A stretch of DNA of 17,142 nt, from NCBI GenBank assembly GCA_964406105.1, contig CAYOQK010000032.1:1-17142 (forward strand), in the 5' to 3' direction. Of this stretch, positions 8,291-15,948 are shown piece after piece (positions within the stretch are counted from its first letter, which is position 1; every line of letters begins with the position of its first letter). The translations under genes were made by a program, and so were the position numbers. The notes under the pieces are model-generated. The model had not been told where the DNA came from and did not search any database. It worked only from the letters and a program-made list of their open reading frames with translations. Origin of the DNA: WGAB01 sp964406105. Lineage in GTDB: Bacteria > Hydrothermota > Hydrothermia > WGAB01.

Positions 8291-9244
8291 ATGAACAAGG
8301 TGCTGGTGTTCATTGACAGCTTTCAGGGAGAGCCCAAGAAGGCTTCGTTGGAACTCTTCTCTGTAGCCCGGGAATGGGCCCCTGAGGTGGTGGCCGTGGG
8401 CGTGCATCTGCAGGACCCTGCAGCCCTGGGCCGATACGGTGCCCATAAGGTATACCACGCTGAGGCCGAAGCCTACTACACCCCCAACGCCTTCCGGGAT
8501 CTCGTGCTGAAGGTGGTGGAGGCAGAGAACCCCGACGCCCTGCTGTTCCCTGGAACGAAAAACGGCCGGGAACTGGTGGGTTTGGTGGCCGCTGCTCTGG
8601 GCGTGCCCGCCATGAGCGAGGTCATGGCCGCTCAGGTCACCGACGACGGGTTGGAACTCCGCCGCACGGTGTACACCGGCAAGGTGTTCGCCACCCTGAA
8701 ACTCACCGCTCGTCCCTTCGTGTTGGCCTTTAAGGTGAAGAGCCTGAACATCACCGAGGCCCCTGTGGACCACACCCAGGTAGAGCCCCTAACCCTGGAG
8801 ATGGCCGATCCCGTGAAGGTCGTGGGCATCCACGAGAAGGAAAAGGGCGAGCCCGACGTAGCCGAGGCGGACATCATCGTGTCCGGTGGCCGAGGCCTGG
8901 GCGGGCCCGAGGCCTTTGACCTGCTGCGGGAACTCGCCCGAGAGATCGCTCGGATCACCGGCGAAACCGTGGCCATCGGGGCCTCACGGGCGGCTGTAGA
9001 CGCCGGCTGGATTGACCATAGCCACCAGGTGGGCCAAACGGGGAAGGTGGTGACCCCTCGCCTGTACATCGCCATCGGGATCTCCGGCGCCCTGCAGCAT
9101 CTGGCCGGCATGCGGAACTCCAAGTTCATCGTGGCCATCAATAAGGATCCCGAGGCCCCCATCTTCAAGGTGGCCGACGTGGGCCTCGTGGAGGACCTCT
9201 TCAAGGCCGTTCCCAAACTCACGGAGGAACTCCGGAAACTGTAA
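8291..9244 (+). CDS. etfA: Electron transfer flavoprotein, alpha subunit
   Basis: EtfA carries the redox-active FAD of the ETF heterodimer. From ATG 8291 the product is 317 residues, normal for the family, and begins MNKVLVFID. The FAD-binding C-terminal domain is complete: SGGRGLGGPEAFDLL, then GASRAAVDAGWIDHSHQVGQ and TGKVVTPRLYIAIGISGALQ, then HLAGMRNSKFIVAINKDPEA and PIFKVADVGLVEDLF. The usual VADYG appears here as VADVG. It is co-transcribed with etfB and the thiolase. No acyl-CoA dehydrogenase, hydroxyacyl-CoA dehydrogenase, enoyl-CoA hydratase or ETF:quinone oxidoreductase is present in the window, so the electron donor and acceptor partners must lie elsewhere. Confidence 0.95.
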   Translation: MNKVLVFIDSFQGEPKKASLELFSVAREWAPEVVAVGVHLQDPAALGRYGAHKVYHAEAEAYYTPNAFRDLVLKVVEAENPDALLFPGTKNGRELVGLVAAALGVPAMSEVMAAQVTDDGLELRRTVYTGKVFATLKLTARPFVLAFKVKSLNITEAPVDHTQVEPLTLEMADPVKVVGIHEKEKGEPDVAEADIIVSGGRGLGGPEAFDLLRELAREIARITGETVAIGASRAAVDAGWIDHSHQVGQTGKVVTPRLYIAIGISGALQHLAGMRNSKFIVAINKDPEAPIFKVADVGLVEDLFKAVPKLTEELRKL

Positions 9245-9278
9245 AATAAGTCGCCTTTTGAGACCAAGTCGCATTTGA
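9242..9278 (+). promoter_or_regulatory. Imperfect direct repeat and weak -10-like box upstream of tig
   Basis: The short gap between etfA and tig holds an imperfect direct repeat: AAGTCGCCTTTTGA at 9248-9261 and AAGTCGCATTTGA at 9266-9278, starting 18 bases apart. A third related string, GTCGCCTTCTG (9321-9331), lies inside tig. TAAAAT at 9242-9247, overlapping the etfA stop, is a five-of-six -10 match, but no good -35 is seen. The repeat does not match CIRCE (inverted repeat), the HspR HAIR element or the CtsR heptamer repeat, although its position before a protease cluster would suit a stress regulator. The functional reading is speculative. Confidence 0.25.
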
Positions 9279-9282
9279 AGCA

Positions 9283-9292
9283 AGGACGGTGA
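9283..9292 (+). promoter_or_regulatory. Ribosome binding site deciding the tig start
   Basis: AAGGACGGTGA is the consensus AAGGAGGTGA with one extra base. Its GGTGA part (9288-9292) lies five bases before ATG 9298. The in-frame GTG at 9289 is itself inside this site, which argues against it as the start. Confidence 0.55.
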
Positions 9293-9297
9293 CCCAG

Positions 9298-10539
9298 ATG
9301 GCTAAGATCCTTGGGGATATGTCGCCTTCTGCAAAGCGGGAACTGGAACTGGAAATCCCCCGCGAGGAGTTCCAGAAGGTTCGGAACCGGGTGCTAAGGA
9401 AGGTGCAACAGCAGGTGCACCTGAAGGGGTTTCGCCCGGGAAAAGCGCCCCTCCACCTGATTGAAAAGATGTACGGCTCTGCCATCCAACAGGAAGCCCT
9501 GGAACAAGCGGTGGCTGAACGACTCAGGGAAGAGGCCCAGGCGCGCAAGCTCCGCGTAGTGGGAACCGTGCGGATTGAAGAGGTGCAGGAAACCGACCAA
9601 GGGTACCGGGTGCGGGTGACCTTTGAGGTGATCCCCAACTTTGAAGTGCCTCCCGCCGCCACCCTGGAGGTCAAAAAGGTGATCCGCCGGATCTCGGCCT
9701 CGGACGTGGAAGTGGAGATCCAACGGCTCCGGTCTCGGCTGGCCGAACTGGTCAAAAAGCCAAAGGATGCGGTGGTGGAAGCCGGCGATTACGTGTTCGT
9801 GGACTACGAGGAACGCGACGACCAAGGCAAAGTAGTGCAACGGGCCAAGAACTCCTACCTGCCCATGGTGCCTGGGGAAACCGACGAGCGCATCATCAAC
9901 GCCTTCCTCGGGAAAAAAGTGGGCGACACCGTGGAAGTGGACATCACCTTGGTGGATGCCGAAGGCCAGGAAACCCCACGCCACCTGGTCTATAAGATCC
10001 GGGAGATCCGAAAGGTGGAACTCCCCCCGGTGGATGATGAGCTGGCGGTCAACCTGGGCTTTGACTCCCTGGAGGATTTGGAGGCCCAAATCCGCAAGGA
10101 CCTGGAAAAGGCTGCCCAGGAGGATTCTGAACGCCGCCTGGAAGAGGAGATCGTGCAGCAAATGTACGAGCGGGTGAAATTTGAACTGCCCGAAAGCCTG
10201 GTGAAGGAGTACATGGACCTCTACCGAAAGCAGTTCAAAGAAGAAACCCTCCAGCAGCTGGAGGATCCCGAGGCCTTTCTCCGGGACCTGGCCGAGCGAA
10301 CCCTTCGCCGGGAAATCCTGCTGGACCGGGTGGCCGAGGAGTACCACCTGGAACCCACCGAGGAGGAGATCCAGGCTGAGGTAGAAAAACGGGCCCGGGA
10401 GTACCGGGTGAACCCCAAAACCTACCGGAAACGCTTAGAAAAAAGCGGTGGCCTGGACCACATCAAGGCCATCCTTCGTCGCCGAAAGGCCCTGGAATGG
10501 CTAAAATCCCAGGTAAAATTGGAGGTGATCGTCGAGTGA
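9298..10539 (+). CDS. tig: Trigger factor (ribosome-associated chaperone) with a divergent FKBP domain
   Basis: Trigger factor binds near the ribosome exit tunnel and shields nascent chains. From ATG 9298 it is 413 residues (family about 430). The N-terminal domain carries the ribosome-docking signature GFRPGKAP at 44-51, within a basic helical segment. An FKBP-like middle domain spans about 163-238 (GDYVFVDYEERDDQG to VYKIREIRKVELPPVDDELA). The charged, helical C-terminal chaperone domain runs from about 240 to the end. The FKBP domain lacks the usual IPGFE-type active-site motif (TDERIINAFLG stands there) and the usual FEGG-type strand, so prolyl isomerase activity may be lost while chaperone function is kept; this is inference. 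The stop overlaps the clpP GTG start by four bases, as in tig-clpP-clpX operons. Confidence 0.95.
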   Translation: MAKILGDMSPSAKRELELEIPREEFQKVRNRVLRKVQQQVHLKGFRPGKAPLHLIEKMYGSAIQQEALEQAVAERLREEAQARKLRVVGTVRIEEVQETDQGYRVRVTFEVIPNFEVPPAATLEVKKVIRRISASDVEVEIQRLRSRLAELVKKPKDAVVEAGDYVFVDYEERDDQGKVVQRAKNSYLPMVPGETDERIINAFLGKKVGDTVEVDITLVDAEGQETPRHLVYKIREIRKVELPPVDDELAVNLGFDSLEDLEAQIRKDLEKAAQEDSERRLEEEIVQQMYERVKFELPESLVKEYMDLYRKQFKEETLQQLEDPEAFLRDLAERTLRREILLDRVAEEYHLEPTEEEIQAEVEKRAREYRVNPKTYRKRLEKSGGLDHIKAILRRRKALEWLKSQVKLEVIVE

Positions 10540-11162
10540 GCGACGAAAAGCAACGGCTCATCAGCCAGTACGTTCCCTATGTGATTGAACAAACGGGCCG
10601 GGGGGAACGGGTCTATGACATCTACTCCCGGCTCCTCAAGGAGCGGATCCTCTTCATCGGGACGCCCATTGATGATCATGTGGCGAACCTGGTGATCGCA
10701 CAATTGCTGTTCCTGGAATCCGAGGATCCGGAAAAGGACATTTACATCTACATCAACTCACCGGGCGGTGTGATCACCGCAGGCCTGGCCGTGTACGACA
10801 CGATCCAGTACATCCGGCCCCAGGTGTCCACCATTTGTGTGGGGTTGGCAGCCTCCATGGCTGCCGTGATCCTGGCGGCGGGCACGCCGGGCAAGCGTTT
10901 CGCATTGCCCCATTCCCGCATCATGATCCATCAGCCCTGGGGAGGCGTGCAGGGCCAGGCTGTGGACATTGAAATCCACGCCCGGGAGATCATGCGACTC
11001 CGCCGGATCCTCAACGAAATCCTGTCTAAGCACACCGGACAGCCGGTGGAGAAGATTGAAAAGGATACCGACCGGAACTTCTTTATGTCGGCCCAAGAGG
11101 CCAAGGAGTACGGCTTGATTGACGGCGTAATCCGCTTCCGGAAGGAGATGAAAACCCCATGA
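10536..11162 (+). CDS. clpP: ATP-dependent Clp protease proteolytic subunit ClpP, with Asn at the catalytic Asp position
   Basis: ClpP forms the tetradecameric serine protease chamber fed by ClpX. The GTG start at 10536 overlaps the tig stop and has GGAGGTGA at 10521-10528; the longer frame from 10497 is not needed. The product is 208 residues, beginning MSDEKQRLISQYVPYVIEQT with no long propeptide. The nucleophile is Ser107 in GLAASMAAVIL and the base is His132 in MIHQPWGG. The third triad residue, aligned by the motif DTDR-x-x-F-M-S, is Asn181 (DTDRNFFMSA) where most ClpPs have Asp. The oligomerisation pair Asp179-Arg180 is kept, as are YINSPGG and the HTGQP handle region. The Asp-to-Asn form is known in Listeria ClpP1, so activity may be reduced or dependent on activation. 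Overlaps clpX by four bases. Confidence 0.96.
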   Translation: MSDEKQRLISQYVPYVIEQTGRGERVYDIYSRLLKERILFIGTPIDDHVANLVIAQLLFLESEDPEKDIYIYINSPGGVITAGLAVYDTIQYIRPQVSTICVGLAASMAAVILAAGTPGKRFALPHSRIMIHQPWGGVQGQAVDIEIHAREIMRLRRILNEILSKHTGQPVEKIEKDTDRNFFMSAQEAKEYGLIDGVIRFRKEMKTP

Positions 11163-12409
11163 GCGAGCGAAAACGTCCCGGCCACAAAGCCGACGAGCCC
11201 CGGTGTTCCTTTTGCCGACGGCCCGCCAGCGAGGTGAAACGCCTGATCTCCGGCGCCGAAGGCTACATCTGCGCCGATTGCGTACGGGTGGCCTGGGAGA
11301 TCCTGCACGAGGAACGCCAGATGGACGCCGAGATCGGCCTCCTGAAACCCCCCACCCCAGAAGCCATCAAGGCGTATCTGGATGAGCACGTGGTGGGCCA
11401 GGACCACGCCAAAAAGGTGCTCTCCGTAGCGGTGTACAACCACTACAAACGGGTACTCTACCGGAAGCACGACGTGTTCTTTGAAAAGGCCAACATCCTG
11501 ATGATCGGCCCCACCGGCACCGGCAAAACCCTGCTGGCCCGTACCCTGGCCGATCTGTTGAAGGTTCCCTTTGCCATCTACGATGCTACGCCTCTGACCG
11601 AGGCCGGCTACGTGGGTGAGGATGTGGAGAACATCCTGGTCCGACTCCTTCAGGTGGCGGATTACCAGGTGGAACAGGCCCAAATGGGCATCGTGTACTT
11701 GGACGAGGTGGACAAACTGGCCCGCCGGTCCGATTCGCCCTCCATCACCCGCGATGTTTCGGGCGAGGGAGTTCAACAGGCCCTGTTGAAGATCCTGGAG
11801 GGCACGGTGGCGAACGTTCCCCCTCAAGGGGGGCGGAAACACCCGGAACAGCCCCTTATCCAGGTGGACACCACCAACATCCTGTTCATCTTAGGAGGCA
11901 CCTTCTCCGGCCTGGAGGAGATCGTTCGTGCCCGGCTGGGTCGCCACCGGATGGGCTTCAACCCCGACGACACCTCCACGTCGCCCCAGGCCGAGGACCA
12001 CTGGATCCAGTACGTGCAGCCCGAGGATCTTATCAAGTACGGGTTCATTCCGGAGTTCATCGGCCGGCTCCCGGTGATCGCCACCCTGCATCCCCTGAGC
12101 CGGGACCATTTGGTACAGATCCTCTCCGAGCCCAAACGCTCGGTTTTGCGACAGTTTGAGGAGTTTTTCCAAATGGAGGGGATCACCCTGACCGTGACCC
12201 AGGAGGCCCGTGAGGCCATCGCTGACATCGCCCTGGCCCGCGGCACCGGGGCTCGGGGTCTGCGGGCCATCCTGGAAGAAGTGCTGCTGGACACCATGTT
12301 CCGCATCCCCTCGGAACGGGACGTGGTGGAGGTTGTGGTGGATCGGGATGTCGTCCTAAAGAAAACCCCGCCCCGATGGATCCGGGGAGCCCGCCGAAAG
12401 CGGGCGTGA
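11159..12409 (+). CDS. clpX: ATP-dependent Clp protease ATP-binding subunit ClpX
   Basis: ClpX is the hexameric AAA+ unfoldase that delivers substrates to ClpP. The 416-residue product has the N-terminal zinc-binding domain (Cys16, Cys19, Cys38, Cys41) and Walker A GPTGTGKT at 117-124. It also has the pore loop GYVG at 150-153, Walker B VYLDEVD (Asp182, Glu183), the RKH loop at 226-228 and the arginine-finger box GFIPEFIGRLPV with Arg303. The sensor-2 GARGLR lies at 364-369. The ClpP-docking tripeptide, usually Ile/Leu-Gly-Phe, appears as Met-Gly-Phe at 265-267. The start at ATG 11159 overlaps the clpP stop; AAGGAG lies 11 bases upstream. Adjacency to clpP supports a dedicated ClpXP pair. Confidence 0.97.
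   Translation: MSERKRPGHKADEPRCSFCRRPASEVKRLISGAEGYICADCVRVAWEILHEERQMDAEIGLLKPPTPEAIKAYLDEHVVGQDHAKKVLSVAVYNHYKRVLYRKHDVFFEKANILMIGPTGTGKTLLARTLADLLKVPFAIYDATPLTEAGYVGEDVENILVRLLQVADYQVEQAQMGIVYLDEVDKLARRSDSPSITRDVSGEGVQQALLKILEGTVANVPPQGGRKHPEQPLIQVDTTNILFILGGTFSGLEEIVRARLGRHRMGFNPDDTSTSPQAEDHWIQYVQPEDLIKYGFIPEFIGRLPVIATLHPLSRDHLVQILSEPKRSVLRQFEEFFQMEGITLTVTQEAREAIADIALARGTGARGLRAILEEVLLDTMFRIPSERDVVEVVVDRDVVLKKTPPRWIRGARRKRA
12389..12405 (+). other. GC hairpin at the clpX 3' end, just before lon
   Basis: GCCCGC (12389-12394) and GCGGGC (12400-12405) pair perfectly around the loop CGAAA, two codons before the clpX stop at 12407. No T-tract follows, so it is unlikely to be a terminator. It lies just upstream of the lon start, where the expected ribosome binding site is weak, and could affect lon translation or RNA processing. 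It may also be a by-product of GC-rich coding. Confidence 0.4.
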
Positions 12410-12415
12410 GCAACC

Positions 12416-14797
12416 ATGATGGAGAAAACCACCCAGGTGTATCCCTTGATTCCTCTGCGGGAACTGGTGCTGCTGCCCGAAACCGTGGTGCCCGTGATGA
12501 TCGCCCGGCCCTTTTCCCTGCAGGCGGCTCGGCATGCGTTGTCCCTGAACGAAACCCTGGCCTTCTTCACCCAGCGCGACGCCAATGTGGAACGCCCACA
12601 ACAGAAGGACCTGTACGACGTGGGGGTGGTGGGCCGGTTCCTGCAGAACATGCGTGACGCTGATGGAAGCCTGCATGCCTTTGTGCAAGCGGTGGAACGC
12701 GTTCGGCTGAAAACCCTGACCTTCGCCGACGGCTTTTACCAGGTGGAAGTGGAACCTTACCCGGTGACCGACCTGGACCATCCCCGCGTCCCTGCCCTGG
12801 TGCGCATGACCCGGGAGTATCTGCGGGAGTACCTGCGATTGCCCAATTCCCTGCGCTTGCCCGATGAGCTCACCATGAATCTCCTGAACCTCAGCGACGA
12901 TCCCCAGTATCTCGTGGGGAACCTGGTGCTGCACCTTCCCTTTGAAACCCCGGAGCGACAGCGGATCCTGGAAATGGAATCCCTGCTGAGCCAGCTGGAC
13001 GCCGTGATCCGTAAACTCATCCAGGAGATTGAATTCCTCAAACTCAAACAGGAGATCCAAGAACGGGTACGGGCCGAGATCAACCGTAGCCAACGGCAGT
13101 ACTTCCTGCAACAGGAAATGCGGGAGATCCAACGGGAACTCGGCGAAGACGAGGACGAGTTCGCCCAGCTGGAACAGGAGATCAAACGGGCGGGGATGCC
13201 CCCGGAGGTGGAAAAGAAGGCCCTCAAGGAACTGGATAAACTCCGCAAAACCCCACCCATCTCACCGGAAGCCACCGTGCTCCGGAACTACATTGACTGG
13301 CTGGTATCCCTGCCCTGGTCAAAACGCACCCAGGACAACCTGGATATCGCCCACGCCCGTCGGATTTTGGACGAAGACCACTACGGCCTGGAGGAACAAA
13401 AGGATCGGATCCTGGAGTACCTCTCGGTTTTGAAACTCAAGGGGAGGCTCAAGGGGGAGGTGATCTGTTTCGTGGGGCCCCCTGGCGTGGGCAAAACGTC
13501 GTTGGCCAAGTCCATAGCCCGCGCTCTGGGCCGCCGGTTCGTGCGCATGTCCCTGGGCGGTGTGCACGACGAAGCCGAGATCCGAGGACACCGCCGCACC
13601 TATGTGGGAGCCATGCCTGGCCGCATCATCCAACAGATTCGCCGGGCTGGCACCAAGAATCCGGTGTTCTTGCTGGACGAAATAGACAAACTGGGCCACG
13701 ACTTCCGGGGAGACCCCCAAGCCGCCTTGATGGAGGTGCTGGACCCAGAGGTGAACCGCCACTTCGTGGATCACTATTTGGAAGTGGAGTTTGATCTCTC
13801 CGAGGTGCTCTTCATCGCTACCGCCAACTCCATCTATGGCATCCCCGCTCCCCTTCGGGATCGGATGGAACTCATCCCCGTGCGAGGATACCTGGACTTT
13901 GAGAAACTCCACATCGCCCGCGAACACCTGATCCCTAAGAAACTGGAGGAGACCGGCTTGCCCAAGGGGAGTGTGCAGTTCACCGATGCTGCCCTTCTCA
14001 AGATCATCCGAGAGTACACCCGGGAATCCGGCGTGCGGGATCTGGAGCGGAACATCGCCCGCATCCTGCGGAAGGTAGCCCGGGAGTTCCAGGAAAAGGG
14101 CAAGAAACGGGCCCGAATCACCCCTAAGCGGGTGCGCGAGTACTTGGGTCTGCCCAAGAAGCGGGTACTGGAGGCCAAGCCCGAACTGCCCGTGGGCGCG
14201 GTGTATGGTTTGGCTTGGACCGAGTACGGCGGCGAACTCCTGCGGGTGGAGGCCCAAGCTGTGCAAGGCAAAGGCAACCTGGAGCTCACAGGGCAATTGG
14301 GAGACGTGATGAAGGAGTCGGCCCGAGCGGCGCTCACCTTTGTCCGTGCCCACTCCCGCGAACTGGGGTTAGACCAGGATTTTTACACCCGCTATGACCT
14401 TCACGTGCATTTGCCCGAGGGCGCAATCCCCAAGGATGGCCCCTCGGCAGGGGTGGCCATCCTGGTGGCGATGGTCTCGGCCCTCACCGGAATCCCGGTG
14501 TCTGGGGAGATTGCGATGACCGGAGAGATCACCCTCTCGGGCGATATTCTTCCCGTGGGCGGCCTTAAGGAGAAGCTGTTGGCTGCAAAACGATACGGAA
14601 TCCAAAGGGTGTTCCTGCCCGCCGCCAACCGGCCGGAGGTGGAGGAAATGGAACGCGAGATCACCGAAGGGCTGGAACTCGTGTTTGTGGAGACCTTGGA
14701 ACAATTGGTGCGCCAGGTGTTTCCGTTACCCCATGCAAACCCTTCTCCCCGGGTTCGGCCTGAGGAACGGGCGGAACCCTGGATCCACGCGGGATGA
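12416..14797 (+). CDS. lon: ATP-dependent Lon protease (LonA)
   Basis: Lon is a cytosolic single-chain AAA+ serine protease that degrades misfolded and regulatory proteins. The 793-residue length matches LonA (about 780-810). In order it has: the N-terminal substrate-binding domain (from PLIPLRELVLLPETVVPV to about 195); a coiled-coil linker with RQYFLQQEMREIQRELGE; Walker A GPPGVGKT at 354-361; and Walker B VFLLDE at 417-422. Next is the ATANSIYGIPAPLRDRMELI segment, then the protease domain with Ser677 in PKDGPSAGVA and Lys720 in GGLKEKLLAAKR, which form the catalytic dyad. Two ATGs (12416, 12419) are possible starts. It is the only gene of the cluster with a gap upstream (six bases) and no clear ribosome binding site. 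The C-terminal tail after 770 is polar and proline-rich. Overlaps hflX by four bases. Confidence 0.97.
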   Translation: MMEKTTQVYPLIPLRELVLLPETVVPVMIARPFSLQAARHALSLNETLAFFTQRDANVERPQQKDLYDVGVVGRFLQNMRDADGSLHAFVQAVERVRLKTLTFADGFYQVEVEPYPVTDLDHPRVPALVRMTREYLREYLRLPNSLRLPDELTMNLLNLSDDPQYLVGNLVLHLPFETPERQRILEMESLLSQLDAVIRKLIQEIEFLKLKQEIQERVRAEINRSQRQYFLQQEMREIQRELGEDEDEFAQLEQEIKRAGMPPEVEKKALKELDKLRKTPPISPEATVLRNYIDWLVSLPWSKRTQDNLDIAHARRILDEDHYGLEEQKDRILEYLSVLKLKGRLKGEVICFVGPPGVGKTSLAKSIARALGRRFVRMSLGGVHDEAEIRGHRRTYVGAMPGRIIQQIRRAGTKNPVFLLDEIDKLGHDFRGDPQAALMEVLDPEVNRHFVDHYLEVEFDLSEVLFIATANSIYGIPAPLRDRMELIPVRGYLDFEKLHIAREHLIPKKLEETGLPKGSVQFTDAALLKIIREYTRESGVRDLERNIARILRKVAREFQEKGKKRARITPKRVREYLGLPKKRVLEAKPELPVGAVYGLAWTEYGGELLRVEAQAVQGKGNLELTGQLGDVMKESARAALTFVRAHSRELGLDQDFYTRYDLHVHLPEGAIPKDGPSAGVAILVAMVSALTGIPVSGEIAMTGEITLSGDILPVGGLKEKLLAAKRYGIQRVFLPAANRPEVEEMEREITEGLELVFVETLEQLVRQVFPLPHANPSPRVRPEERAEPWIHAG

Positions 14798-15948
14798 GGA
14801 CGCCACAGCCGGTTCGTGAGGAAAAGCGAGAACGTGCCCTGCTCGTGGGGTTTGCCACCTCCTCCCAAGATCGCTGGCGAGAGATGGACAGCCTGGAGGA
14901 ACTGGAACAGCTGGCCCATACCGCTGGCGCTGAGGTCTTTGAGAAGATCCTGCAGATCCGCGAAAAACCCGATCCCTCGTACCTCTTGGGGCGGGGAAAG
15001 GTGCAGGAGATCCGCAAGATCGTGGAAACCTTTGGGCTGGACTTGGTGATCGTCAACCGCGAACTCAGCCCCAGCCAGCATCGGAACCTGGAAGAAGCCA
15101 TCGGCGTGAAGATCATTGACCGCACCGAACTCATTCTGGACATCTTCGCCCAACACGCCCGCACCGCGGAAGCCAAAATCCAGGTGGAACTCGCCCAGCT
15201 GGAGTACCGCCTCAGCAAGTTGGTGGGGAAAGGCACGGAACTGTCGCGCCTGGGAGGTGGCATCGGCACCCGGGGGCCTGGCGAGAAGAAACTGGAAATT
15301 GATCGCCGCCGAATTGAAGATCGCATTGCCCTGCTCCGTCGGAAACTTCGGGAGATTGAGCGAACCCGTGCCTTGCAACGCAAACGCCGCCAAAGCCTCT
15401 TTAAGGTTTCCCTGGTGGGCTACACCAATACCGGGAAATCCACCCTGATGAACCAACTGACCCGCGCAGGGGTGCTGGTGGAGGACCAACTCTTCGCCAC
15501 CTTGGATGCCGTCACCCGGGTGCTGTACCACCCCGACCGCCGGGTGCGGATCGTGCTGTCGGACACCGTGGGGTTCATTGAAAACTTGCCTCATCATCTC
15601 GTGGCCTCCTTCCGGGCCACCTTGGGCGTGGTGCAGGAGGCGGATCTGCTGGCCCACGTGGTGGATGTGTCCCATCCTCGGCTGGAAGAACGCATGGCCG
15701 TGGTGGAAGAGGTGCTGAAGGAAATCGGAGTTGCCCACAAACCCCGAATCGTGGTGTTTAACAAGATGGATCTCCTGCTGGAGACCAATCTGGTGGAACG
15801 GCTACGGGAACGGTATCCGGAGAGTGTGTTCGTCTCCGCCCTTACCGGCGAGGGGCTGGACACCCTGCTGCGGCGGATTTACCATCATGCTGAACAGTAC
15901 TTTAGCCGACTGCACCGGTCTCCACAGGCCCGGGAGGTGAGCCCGTGA
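14794..15948 (+). CDS. hflX: Ribosome-associated GTPase HflX
   Basis: HflX is a GTPase that binds the 50S subunit and rescues or splits stalled ribosomes, notably under heat or antibiotic stress. The 384-residue product has an N-terminal HflX domain (about 10-125, with YLLGRGKVQEI). Then come the linker motif LSRLGGGIGTRGPGEKKLE and the following basic coiled coil, and the G domain: G1 GYTNTGKST at 209-217, G3 DTVGF at 257-261, G4 NKMD at 323-326 and G5 SALTG at 348-352. The start at ATG 14794 overlaps the lon stop with no strong ribosome binding site, so translation is probably coupled to lon. A lon-hflX linkage ties proteolysis to ribosome rescue. It overlaps the next gene by four bases (GTGA). 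Confidence 0.96.
   Translation: MRTPQPVREEKRERALLVGFATSSQDRWREMDSLEELEQLAHTAGAEVFEKILQIREKPDPSYLLGRGKVQEIRKIVETFGLDLVIVNRELSPSQHRNLEEAIGVKIIDRTELILDIFAQHARTAEAKIQVELAQLEYRLSKLVGKGTELSRLGGGIGTRGPGEKKLEIDRRRIEDRIALLRRKLREIERTRALQRKRRQSLFKVSLVGYTNTGKSTLMNQLTRAGVLVEDQLFATLDAVTRVLYHPDRRVRIVLSDTVGFIENLPHHLVASFRATLGVVQEADLLAHVVDVSHPRLEERMAVVEEVLKEIGVAHKPRIVVFNKMDLLLETNLVERLRERYPESVFVSALTGEGLDTLLRRIYHHAEQYFSRLHRSPQAREVSP

Noticed and set aside
9248..9278. CtsR, HspR or CIRCE site upstream of tig
   Set aside because: Neither the repeat sequence nor its 18-base spacing fits any of these known operators.
13319..14353. 344-residue minus-strand open frame opposite lon
   Set aside because: Shadow of the Lon AAA+ and protease domains, which are intact on the plus strand.
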